DNA of 8,520 nucleotides from JBGLNJ01 sp964353405 (lineage in GTDB: Bacteria > Chloroflexota > Anaerolineae > Fen-1058). Below are positions 1-4,967 of the stretch, piece after piece. The stretch is from NCBI GenBank assembly GCA_964353405.1, contig CAYGWJ010000083.1:1-8520 (forward strand), written 5' to 3'. The notes below the pieces were generated by a model. The model was not told the origin of the DNA, made no database searches, and was given only the letters and a program-made list of their open reading frames with translations. The translations under genes were made by a program, and so were the position numbers. The number at the start of each line of letters is the position of its first letter. Position 1 is the first letter of the stretch.

Positions 1-282
1 GCATTCCCGCTGGCCATCCTGCTCGTACGCCTTTTCTCTTGGTTGCCAGCCTACAGAATACTCATGGTATGGGTTTATGATCGTACTGAAAGCCTACTCG
101 TTGTGATGTTAATGCATGTGAGTCTTGTGGCCGCGATGATACTCTTCGATCCTCCGCTGACAGGATGGGGGCTTTTGACCTATATCCTCGCACGGGCTGC
201 TGTGTTGTGGGTAATCGTGGCTACGGTCACCGTGGCTAACCGTGGGCAAACTGAAATGGCCAAAGTCAGTCGAACTTGCTAG
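1..282 (+). CDS. CPBP-family intramembrane metalloprotease, C-terminal part
   Basis: The reading frame is open at the left edge, so only the last 93 residues are seen. The block around visible residues 17-43 (AYRILMVWVYDRTESLLV, then MLMHVSL) matches the final conserved segment of CPBP (CAAX protease / bacteriocin-processing) membrane proteases. His39 in MLMH is the likely last conserved metal-site histidine of the family. The EExxxR and FxxxH motifs would lie upstream, outside the window. Two hydrophobic stretches (about 32-48 and 53-77) fit membrane helices, and the tail is short and polar. The family cleaves substrates inside the membrane; the substrate here is unknown. An attC-type site starts 8 bases after the stop, so this is probably the gene of the first visible cassette. 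Confidence 0.85.
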   Translation, partial: AFPLAILLVRLFSWLPAYRILMVWVYDRTESLLVVMLMHVSLVAAMILFDPPLTGWGLLTYILARAAVLWVIVATVTVANRGQTEMAKVSRTC

Positions 283-289
283 AATTGCC

Positions 290-359
290 GCCTAACAACG
301 GGTTGCAGCCGACGTTGCTTCGCTGCGCTCCGCAACGCGGCTGAACCCGAGCGTTAGGC
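290..359 (+). other. attC-type recombination site 1 (70 bp)
   Basis: The R'' box GCCTAAC (290-296) is the exact reverse complement of the R' box GTTAGGC (353-359). Inside, CGGGTT (299-304) pairs with AACCCG (344-349) and CAGCC (306-310) with GGCTG (339-343), leaving G305 unpaired on one side only. That is the extrahelical base typical of folded attC sites. A further GTTGC/GCAAC pair forms the top. The order gene, RYYYAAC, GTTRRRY is the standard cassette orientation. Recombination would occur after G353. Confidence 0.85.
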
Positions 360-403
360 AGCACTTCCGCTAGATGAGTCGTGTTTGTCCAACTGATGCC
401 GAT

Positions 404-407
404 GGAG
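404..407 (+). promoter_or_regulatory. ribosome binding site deciding the start at 416
   Basis: GGAG lies 8 bases before ATG 416. The earlier in-frame ATG at 374 has no purine-rich sequence before it. Confidence 0.55.
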
Positions 408-415
408 ATTCATTG

Positions 416-790
416 ATGGCCAAGACATCCAAGGCGCGTAACGTTTTTTTTGTTCTCTTGGGCGTTGCGGCACTTGTACTCAAGAGGCATTACTTTGGTC
501 CCTTTGTGGAGATTATCCACGGCTACGGTGGCAACGTCTCGGCCTCGTTTGCCGTATATTTTGTGGTTAGGATTTTGACCTCTGGCTGGCGATATGGGAT
601 GCTAGTGACTGTGGGCATTGCTCTTCTGGTCGTAGAACTCTTTGAGGCTACGAATGGATTCGGCGTAATGACGAACGTGTACGATCCAGTTGACTTTGTG
701 GCTAATGCGGTTGGGGTGGGGCTCGCCTTGGGGCTTGACGTTCTGGTATTGTCAAGATGGCGGAACGAATTAGACCGAGATTCACAATAA
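416..790 (+). CDS. VanZ-like small membrane protein (tentative)
   Basis: This is a 124-residue protein with four hydrophobic segments at about 10-22, 41-55, 60-77 and 94-112. The signature YDPVDFVANAVGVGLAL (about 89-105), an acidic residue near the end of helix 3 (E74) and a helix-4 DxxxN pattern resemble VanZ-like proteins, and more loosely DUF2809. VanZ gives low-level teicoplanin resistance by an unknown mechanism; most relatives have no known function, and none is claimed here. I chose ATG 416 because GGAG sits before it. A start at 374 would add 14 polar residues that do not fit a membrane protein N-terminus. The gene is the only one in a cassette of about 780 bp between attC sites 1 and 2. 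Confidence 0.6.
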   Translation: MAKTSKARNVFFVLLGVAALVLKRHYFGPFVEIIHGYGGNVSASFAVYFVVRILTSGWRYGMLVTVGIALLVVELFEATNGFGVMTNVYDPVDFVANAVGVGLALGLDVLVLSRWRNELDRDSQ

Positions 791-1009
791 CGCTGTCCGA
801 AGGGCGGTGCTTGCGTTGGAGTAGGTACGCACAACGGGAATGCACCCAGGTCAACGGCAAAGCCGTTGGTGCGTGGTTACTTCATTCCCGTTGATGTGGA
901 GGGTATCGGTTGAGGCAAAGTTGTAGTGGCAGGGTTGTCTTATTTGCCCTTGGTAGTAGCCGGCCGGTCAAGAATCTCGTGCCATGTTGTACTCCAAGAT
1001 ATTAATGCT
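791..1009. other. non-coding cassette tail
   Basis: I see no convincing gene in this stretch or in the attC that follows. Its only clear structure is the hairpin at 832-893. The tail is long for a cassette, where attC normally begins close to the stop codon, so it may hold a decayed second gene. Confidence 0.5.
832..893. repeat. nested inverted repeat (two-stage hairpin)
   Basis: CAACGGGAATG (832-842) is the perfect 11-bp reverse complement of CATTCCCGTTG (883-893). Within the loop, CAACGGC (852-858) and GCCGTTG (862-868) form a second 7-bp stem with a 3-base loop. No T-run follows on the + strand, so an intrinsic terminator is not clear. It lacks GTTRRRY and an unpaired stem base, so it is not a canonical attC, although it could be the relic of one. 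Confidence 0.65.
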
Positions 1010-1142
1010 GCCTAACAACCGTATGCACCCGACTCGGCGCTCCGCGCCTCAGCCAACGGGCGTTCAGGGTTTGGCTGGTTTCTGTCTCAACCGGGGTCTC
1101 AGGCCGATGTTCGCGCCGCGCGGGTGATACGGAACGTTAGGC
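1010..1142 (+). other. attC-type recombination site 2 (133 bp)
   Basis: R'' GCCTAAC (1010-1016) and R' GTTAGGC (1136-1142) are exact complements. CCGTAT (1019-1024) pairs with ATACGG (1127-1132) and CACCCG (1026-1031) with CGGGTG (1121-1126), leaving G1025 unpaired at the same distance from R'' as in site 1. The interior carries side hairpins GGCGC/GCGCC and AGCCAA (1051-1056)/TTGGCT (1071-1076), making a long terminal structure like the long attC sites of chromosomal integrons. It is about 90% identical to site 3. Confidence 0.88.
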
Positions 1143-1170
1143 GCACTCAAACGCAACGGGGCTTCAAAAT

Positions 1171-1911
1171 ATGAGCCGCAATAAACTTTCAGTGAGTGTC
1201 ATTGAAAAACTAGGTTACTACATCTATCTGTATATCAATCCGCTAAACGGTTCGATTTTTTACGTCGGCAAGGGTAAGGGCAATCGAGTTTTTGACCATT
1301 TGAGAGACGAGAGCGAAAGCCAGAAAGTAAGCATCATTAGAGAAATCCGCGCTCACGGCGAAGAGCCGCAGATCGAAATATTGGTTCATGGCTTGCCTGA
1401 TGAAGAAACCGCCTATTGTATTGAAGCCGCTGTGATTGATGTAATTGGAGTCCAGAATCTTGCCAACAATGTTCGGGGATGGCGAAGCGGTTACTATGGC
1501 CGAATGAGTGTTGAGCAATTGACTTCGCTTTATGAGAGAGAAAGTGCCAAAATAGAAGAGCCAGCCATTCTCATCCGAATAAATCAGTTGTACCGATATG
1601 GACTGAGCGATATAGAGTTATACGACGCAACCCGTGGCATCTGGCGCGTAGGCGAAAACAGAAACAAGGCAAAGTATGCTTTTGCCGTTTACGAAGGAAT
1701 AGTGCGCGAAGTCTATAAAATCGAGCACTGGTTCCCTGCGGGTACAACTTTCAGCACTCGCAATCCAAACGATTTAGACGCCCCAGACCGATGGGAATTT
1801 GTTGGCCAGTTGGCCGAGCGTAGAATACGGGCAAAATATCTGCTCAAGTCGGTTGAAGATTACTTCAGCCAAAATTCGCAAAACCCAATCACGTATGTCA
1901 ATTGCGGGTAA
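1171..1911 (+). CDS. GIY-YIG nuclease-fold protein (LEM-3-like / COG3680 type)
   Basis: This is a 246-residue protein. The N-terminal domain (about 15-100) carries the GIY-YIG pattern: YYIYLYINP at 16-24 and FYVGKGKGNR at 30-39, with R39 as the usual arginine and E85 (in CIEAAVIDVIG) as the likely metal-binding glutamate. The YxVGKGxGxR form is that of the COG3680/LEM-3-like branch. A second domain (about 130-215) holds LYDATRGIWRVG and a WFPAG motif. I have the impression that this segment recurs in COG3680-type proteins, but I cannot name its role. GIY-YIG proteins usually cut DNA; the target is unknown. ATG 1171 is 34 bases after the R' box, with GGGG about 10 bases upstream as a weak ribosome site. 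Base composition is visibly more AT-rich than the GH13 gene, in keeping with acquisition from elsewhere. Confidence 0.82.
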   Translation: MSRNKLSVSVIEKLGYYIYLYINPLNGSIFYVGKGKGNRVFDHLRDESESQKVSIIREIRAHGEEPQIEILVHGLPDEETAYCIEAAVIDVIGVQNLANNVRGWRSGYYGRMSVEQLTSLYERESAKIEEPAILIRINQLYRYGLSDIELYDATRGIWRVGENRNKAKYAFAVYEGIVREVYKIEHWFPAGTTFSTRNPNDLDAPDRWEFVGQLAERRIRAKYLLKSVEDYFSQNSQNPITYVNCG

Positions 1912-1937
1912 GTCAGGTAATGCGTCAGGTAAAGTGC

Positions 1938-2070
1938 GCCTAACAACCGCATGCACCCGACGCGGCGCTCCGCGCCTCAGCCAACGAGCGTTCAGGGTTT
2001 GGCTGGTTTCTGTCTCAACATTGGTTTCAGGCCGACGACCGCGCCGCGCGGGTGATGCGGAGCGTTGGGC
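1938..2070 (+). other. attC-type recombination site 3 (133 bp)
   Basis: R'' is GCCTAAC (1938-1944) and R' is GTTGGGC (2064-2070). CCGCAT (1947-1952) pairs with ATGCGG (2055-2060) and CACCCG (1954-1959) with CGGGTG (2049-2054), leaving G1953 unpaired. It has the same length as site 2, with 13 differences by my hand count. One of these is a compensating T:A to C:G change in the stem (1022/1129 against 1950/2057). Confidence 0.88.
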
Positions 2071-2113
2071 GGCTTAAACAGAAGCTGGAACAGCAAGCGT
2101 GCAATAAAAACAG

Positions 2114-2119
2114 AAGGAG
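2114..2119 (+). promoter_or_regulatory. ribosome binding site for the gene at 2127
   Basis: AAGGAG lies 7 bases before ATG 2127. It excludes the longer frame from 2052, which would start inside attC site 3. Confidence 0.75.
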
Positions 2120-2126
2120 CTTCAAA

Positions 2127-2573
2127 ATGCTTGAGCCATTCTTTTTCGCGCTAGGTCTTGCGAACAATGGATTTCTGATTTTCATCTTTCTTATTCGTAA
2201 GAATCATTTTGCCCTTCTGCAAAAAATCGGATGGATGTATCTCTTATTAGCGATTCCGGCCATCTACGCAATTTTCCTCGTTCAACAGGAACAGAAGGCA
2301 CCGCAATACACTGTCTTTCTAGGAATCTTTTTGGCATTTCTGGTGATCGAAGCTCTGTATGACTGGATATTGAAGATTCCATTCCGAGAGAAAATGGATT
2401 GGAAACAGTTGGTGCCATATGTCGCGCTCTACATCTCGATGAATTATGGATTTGTGGTAATGACATGGAAATATTATTCCTTGATAGGCGGGATTATCTT
2501 GCTTGGTCTTTTTGTTGTCCAAATCATTGCCAATATAGTTACGCATCCACAACGCGCAATCGAAAAAAAGTGA
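2127..2573 (+). CDS. five-helix membrane protein, paralogue of the next gene
   Basis: This is a 148-residue integral membrane protein with hydrophobic segments at about 4-23, 34-52, 62-82, 95-113 and 118-138, ending in a basic tail (EKK). I do not recognise a named family. It aligns without gaps to the next protein at a constant offset of 12 residues: G35, P44-A45, D79, F86-R87 and LVPY 95-98 match G47, P56-A57, D91, F98-R99 and LVPY 107-110. The start is fixed by AAGGAG at 2114. The gene is AT-rich, unlike its GC-rich paralogue. It shares one cassette with that paralogue, as no attC lies between them (31-bp gap), so the two may be co-translated and could form a heteromer; that last point is inference. 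Confidence 0.75.
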   Translation: MLEPFFFALGLANNGFLIFIFLIRKNHFALLQKIGWMYLLLAIPAIYAIFLVQQEQKAPQYTVFLGIFLAFLVIEALYDWILKIPFREKMDWKQLVPYVALYISMNYGFVVMTWKYYSLIGGIILLGLFVVQIIANIVTHPQRAIEKK

Positions 2574-2592
2574 CCTTGGGGTGCTATACGCC

Positions 2593-2598
2593 GGGAGG
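2593..2598 (+). promoter_or_regulatory. ribosome binding site deciding the start at 2605
   Basis: GGGAGG lies 6 bases before ATG 2605, which favours that start over the in-frame GTG at 2581. Confidence 0.75.
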
Positions 2599-2604
2599 TA
2601 TAAC

Positions 2605-3075
2605 ATGAAAGCTCAGACGCGTGTCAATCCTTGGTGGGCAGCACTTACCGTGTGGGGCGTGGTAAATGCTGTCAATGTGCTGCAGGCGGCGGGGTTCCTT
2701 TCGCGGGTGTACACCAACAGCATGACGATCAATCACATCCTTGGCTACGTGATGATCGCGCTCGCCGTCCCGGCAACTCTAGCCATCGTCGCTTTCGGGC
2801 GTGCGCGAGCTGGTTGGCGGCAATGGGGTGGCCCGGCGGTGTACCTCGCATTCGTTGCACTCATGGTGGTCGTGGACTATGTCTGGCCGGTCGAGTTTCG
2901 GTCTCCGATGCGCTACAGCATTCTCGTACCCTATCTCCTGCTTTTCTTCGGTGCGATTCTGCTGATGGGCCTGCCGATGTTCCGTATGGATCGGCGACTG
3001 TGGCTTGTTACTGTGGCGACTACGATTCTGCTGCTAGGGGCGATGGGTGCTGCGATGTATGTGGGTGTGGGGTGA
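2605..3075 (+). CDS. five-helix membrane protein, paralogue of the previous gene
   Basis: This is a 156-residue integral membrane protein with hydrophobic segments at about 10-31, 44-64, 77-93, 104-125 and 132-153. The family has no name I know. The most conserved-looking part is VDYVWPVEFR (90-99), followed by LVPY at 107; both are matched at equal spacing in the preceding protein. The start at 2605 is set by GGGAGG. Codon use is GC-rich, unlike the AT-rich paralogue, so the pair is more likely to have been brought together from different sources, or to be very old, than to be a recent local duplication. The stop lies 12 bases before the R'' remnant of attC site 4, as expected for the last gene of a cassette. 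Confidence 0.75.
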   Translation: MKAQTRVNPWWAALTVWGVVNAVNVLQAAGFLSRVYTNSMTINHILGYVMIALAVPATLAIVAFGRARAGWRQWGGPAVYLAFVALMVVVDYVWPVEFRSPMRYSILVPYLLLFFGAILLMGLPMFRMDRRLWLVTVATTILLLGAMGAAMYVGVG

Positions 3076-3087
3076 GCTGGTGACACC

Positions 3088-3093
3088 GCCCAA
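3088..3093 (+). other. attC site 4, left part of the R'' box
   Basis: GCCCAA here is the start of an R'' box GCCCAAC, the exact complement of the R' box GTTGGGC at 3895-3901. The final C is displaced by the group II intron remnant that begins at 3094. The site resumes at 3764. Confidence 0.65.
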
Positions 3094-3135
3094 GTTACGG
3101 TCGGCGGAGCGGTCGCCCGCCCCGCCGCCGTTTCC
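3094..3135 (-). ncRNA. group II intron domain VI with branch-point A
   Basis: On the minus strand, bases 3127-3117 pair with 3112-3102 in an 11-bp stem capped by a GCGA (GNRA) loop. CGG (3130-3128) pairs with CCG (3100-3098). This leaves a single bulged A at 3101, exactly 7 bases from the proposed splice point, as expected for the branch-point adenosine. One pair is G:U on this strand but would be an A/C mismatch on the other, which supports the minus reading. Confidence 0.8.
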
Positions 3136-3169
3136 GAACCGGACGTGACAGTTTTCCGTCATCCGGCTC
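3136..3169 (-). ncRNA. group II intron domain V
   Basis: The 34-nt minus-strand segment begins GAGCCGGATGAC and ends GTCACGTCCGGTTC. It has the catalytic AGC triad at the base, a GAAA-type loop and the mid-stem bulge of domain V. Length and ends agree with the family. This is the ribozyme's catalytic core and it appears intact. Confidence 0.9.
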
Positions 3170-3188
3170 TTCAGTCGAAAGGTCATTG

Positions 3189-3485
3189 TCATTGATACCG
3201 TTTTGAGTGGGCAACATCATGACAGTGGGCGTGCAACAGGACAAGGTTGGTTAGGTCATTGTTGTTGTGGTTGCCGTCCCGATGATGCACTTCGAGCACG
3301 TCCTCTGTCGTGAAACGCAATCCGCAGTGCGGGCAACGTCCGTGCTGCTGCTTTAACAACCGTATCACCCGTTTCGGCTTGGTTGGGTCACGCCCCAACT
3401 GTGCGCCCCAATACATCCAGTCCCCCCCCAAAAAAATAACACTCCCGCCCCTTGGACGTGCGCCCCCATGAACCATTTCCCTCAA
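3189..3485 (-). pseudogene. group II intron reverse transcriptase/maturase, C-terminal HNH fragment
   Basis: The 98-codon frame ends just before domain V, where an intron-encoded protein should end. Residues 22-45 (DWMYWGAQLG, then RDPTKPKRV) are the typical linker before the endonuclease domain. An HNH nuclease follows: C51-x2-C54, EVHHRDGN (65-72), N80 and HAHCHD (85-90). The RT, thumb and domain X regions that should precede it (most of a protein of some 400-600 residues) are absent. The first 20 or so codons, including the TTG start and the stretch encoded over an 8-C/7-A run (3422-3436 on +), do not look like the family, so the true breakpoint is near codon 20. HNH domains in these proteins cut the second target strand. 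It cannot act alone as a maturase. Confidence 0.82.
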
Positions 3486-3763
3486 ACCACCTCCCTGTGT
3501 CTCGCGCCGCTCGGCACAATCCGCCTACACTGCCCTGCCGGTCACCCTTGTCGCCTCACCGAAAAATATGGCCGCCCCGTCGTTCGTGTAATCTCGGTTC
3601 GTCTTGCACTGGCCTCAGCCAGCCGGCTATGTGCAATTTGCCACTTGTCTCACGCCCGCGTTTGGGAGTACAATATTCCTCAGTGGCTCGTCGTAGCCCG
3701 TCACGTCGCGCGTGGTGTGTGGCTTAAATTCCAAAGTGGGTACCCACCTCGACCGGCTTAGTT
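3486..3763 (-). other. stretch without a gene, possibly intron ribozyme remains
   Basis: I see no RT-domain coding on the minus strand here. Two overlapping + strand frames (to 3727 and 3761) encode nothing recognisable. On the minus strand there are several short hairpins, such as CTGGC-TGAG-GCCAG and GGCT-ACGACG-AGCC, and segments that read like group II domain I-III RNA. This would fit an internal deletion that joined the ribozyme 5' part to the HNH end. A perfect palindrome GTGGGTACCCAC lies at 3736-3747. Confidence 0.35.
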
Positions 3764-3901
3764 CAACTCTGGATTACGTTCACGCTTCGCGTGCCGGGCG
3801 GCTTTCGCTCGCTTCGTCCACGCGCACGAGCTAACCGGTTGCGCGTTGCGACGCGGGCGGGTTTGCTACCACCGCGCCGCATGAATCCTTAAACGTTGGG
3901 C
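3764..3901 (+). other. attC site 4, main part after the intron
   Basis: R' GTTGGGC is at 3895-3901. GGATT (3771-3775) pairs with AATCC (3884-3888), and CGT (3777-3779) with ATG (3881-3883) with one wobble, leaving A3776 unpaired. Once the intron is removed, this unpaired base is 9 bases after R'', the same spacing as in sites 1 to 3. The inner part is rich in short GC hairpins (CACGC-TTC-GCGTG at 3781-3793). The restored site would be about 141-144 bp. Confidence 0.6.
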
Positions 3902-3945
3902 CTCAAAACGGAATCACCCATGCAAGCCTTTGCAGGAATAAAGAC

Positions 3946-4377
3946 ATGACGCAAACAAGATCGACAAAGACAAATACGATTCGCACGACGCTGATCGCTC
4001 CCTGCGGAATGAACTGTCGCCTCTGTCGCGCATATACAAGAGACAAGAAGGCATGCCCCGGTTGCCGAGGCGACGACAGTGCCAAATCGAAAGCCTGCGT
4101 CACGTGCCGAATCAAGAACTGTGAGAAGATTGTGCAAGGTAGAGTCAGGTACTGCTTCAGTTGTGACAGCTTTCCTTGTGATAAACTGAACCATCTGGAT
4201 AAGCGGTACAGAACCAAATATGGCATGAGTATGATTGATAATCTCGAGAACATAAACAAGTTCGGCATAAGGCATTTCCTTAGAAACGAAAAGGAAAGGT
4301 GGACCTGTCCAGAGTGCAGTGAGCTAATATGTGTTCATAAACCGCAATGCCTTTCTTGCGGACACAAGTGGCGTTAG
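3946..4377 (+). CDS. DUF3795 domain zinc-binding protein
   Basis: This 143-residue cytoplasmic protein contains 14 cysteines in metal-site spacing. The DUF3795 core starts at LIAPCGMNCRLC (16-27), continues with CPGCRGD (37-43), C51-x2-C54, C59 and YCFSCDSFPC (69-78), and includes LDKRYRTKYGMSMIDNLENI (84-103). A separate C-terminal zinc ribbon is formed by C121-x2-C124 and C135-x2-C138. DUF3795 has no established function; the cysteines suggest zinc or an iron-sulfur cluster. ATG 3946 follows AGGA by 8 bases and lies 45 bases after the attC R' box. It is the sole gene of its cassette, with the next attC 25 bases past the stop. The compact AT-rich gene is unlike the flanking chromosome. Confidence 0.85.
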   Translation: MTQTRSTKTNTIRTTLIAPCGMNCRLCRAYTRDKKACPGCRGDDSAKSKACVTCRIKNCEKIVQGRVRYCFSCDSFPCDKLNHLDKRYRTKYGMSMIDNLENINKFGIRHFLRNEKERWTCPECSELICVHKPQCLSCGHKWR

Positions 4378-4402
4378 AAATGCTCCAATGGACAATCAGA
4401 CG

Positions 4403-4459
4403 GCCCAACAAGGCAATCCAGCCGACCTCGTACCTCGGCGGCTGATTTTTGTGTTAGGC
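4403..4459 (+). other. attC-type recombination site 5 (57 bp)
   Basis: R'' GCCCAAC (4403-4409) pairs with R' GTTAGGC (4453-4459) with one wobble. AATC (4415-4418) pairs with GATT (4444-4447) and AGCCG (4420-4424) with CGGCT (4439-4443), leaving C4419 unpaired. This is a short attC with a simple terminal loop. Confidence 0.78.
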
Positions 4460-4475
4460 CGCCCCGCGGCGGGGT

Positions 4476-4886
4476 ATGCCGACAGCATCTGCCTTTTACA
4501 AAGAGGTCAACTTGACAAAGAGGCGACAAGACCACGAACAGCCATCCGCAATTTCGCGTCTTGGCTGGAAATATCATCATCTCGGGATCCCAACATCGAT
4601 CCCCCATCCCGGCGAGCAGTATCTCGAGCATTTAAAGGTGTTTGTGTGCGGTTTCGACTCAAGTCCTTATGGCATTGAGTGGATGCGCTTCGAGCCCGAA
4701 TGCCAAGTGCATGAACTCGTTCGCACAGTTCCCCATATTGCATTTGAAGTGGATGACCTCGAAATGGCACTCAAGGGATGCACAATGTTAGGTGACATCA
4801 GCTCGCCGTCAAGCGGCGTACGGGTTGCGATGATCGTCGACGATGGTGCTCCGATTGAGTTGATCGAATTCTCCAAGGGCAAGTGA
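4476..4886 (+). CDS. VOC (glyoxalase/bleomycin-resistance fold) protein
   Basis: The frame has 136 residues. The recognisable VOC-type part begins at GWKYHHLGIPT (30-40) and continues through VPHIAFEVDDLEMAL (85-99) to PIELIEF (126-132). H34 or H35, H87 and E131 sit where the fold places metal ligands. Only one VOC unit is present, so a dimer is likely. Substrate and reaction cannot be read from sequence. The start is uncertain: ATG 4476 has a CCCCG/CGGGG hairpin (4462-4474) against it and no spaced ribosome site, while TTG 4512 has AGAGG 5 bases upstream. Either way the first 17-29 residues are not family sequence and may be created by the cassette boundary. It is the last gene of the array. 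Confidence 0.75.
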   Translation: MPTASAFYKEVNLTKRRQDHEQPSAISRLGWKYHHLGIPTSIPHPGEQYLEHLKVFVCGFDSSPYGIEWMRFEPECQVHELVRTVPHIAFEVDDLEMALKGCTMLGDISSPSSGVRVAMIVDDGAPIELIEFSKGK

Positions 4887-4920
4887 AGGATTCGAACGAA
4901 ACATTCACACACGTGGGGCC

Positions 4921-4967
4921 GCCTAACGAGTCGCTCAGGCTGACGGCGCAACCATTCGCGGTTAGGC
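4921..4967 (+). other. degenerate attC-like site 6
   Basis: GCCTAAC (4921-4927) and GTTAGGC (4961-4967) are exact complements placed 34 bases after a cassette gene, as for a real attC. The interior does not form the paired L boxes seen in the other sites. A second R' copy, GTTAGGC, stands at 5039-5045, so the true site may be 4921-5045 or a rearranged one. Confidence 0.5.

Larger units (their letters stand above)
3094..3763 (-). mobile_element. group II intron remnant inserted in an attC site
   Basis: Read on the minus strand, the 3' end of a group II intron is clear: the tail of the intron protein, then domain V, then domain VI. Domain VI puts the 3' splice point at 3094, so the downstream exon starts TTGGGC, which is the attC R'' box in reverse. 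The other edge is set less surely at 3763-3766: a CAA at 3764-3766 repeats the CAA at 3091-3093, and removing 3094-3766 restores GCCCAAC followed by a stem that pairs near R'. The usual GUGYG intron start is absent there, and the RT and maturase domains are missing, so the copy is broken and cannot move unaided. GTGCGCG at 3827-3821 (minus) is an alternative 5' end that I judged less likely. Confidence 0.75.

Noticed and set aside
829..898. Full attC site around the 832-893 hairpin
   Set aside because: The core boxes only approximate RYYYAAC and GTTRRRY, there is no spacer between R and L, and no unpaired base on the expected strand.
290..2070. CRISPR-like array from the repeated GCCTAACAACC...GTTAGGC blocks
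   Set aside because: The copies vary from 57 to over 130 bp, are separated by genes, and fold as attC hairpins; there are no uniform spacers.
2052..2126. Upstream extension of the membrane protein gene to ATG 2052
   Set aside because: It would start inside attC site 3 and ignore the strong AAGGAG site before ATG 2127.
3452..3761. Two overlapping + strand frames in the intron remnant
   Set aside because: Neither resembles a protein family nor has a clear ribosome site, and the region is better explained as intron RNA remains.
3764..3827. GTGCGCG at 3827-3821 (minus) as the true 5' end of the group II intron
   Set aside because: It fits the GUGYG intron start loosely, but the flanking GAGCTAACC would not restore the attC R'' box or its stem, while the 3763-3766 edge does. 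It remains a possible alternative.
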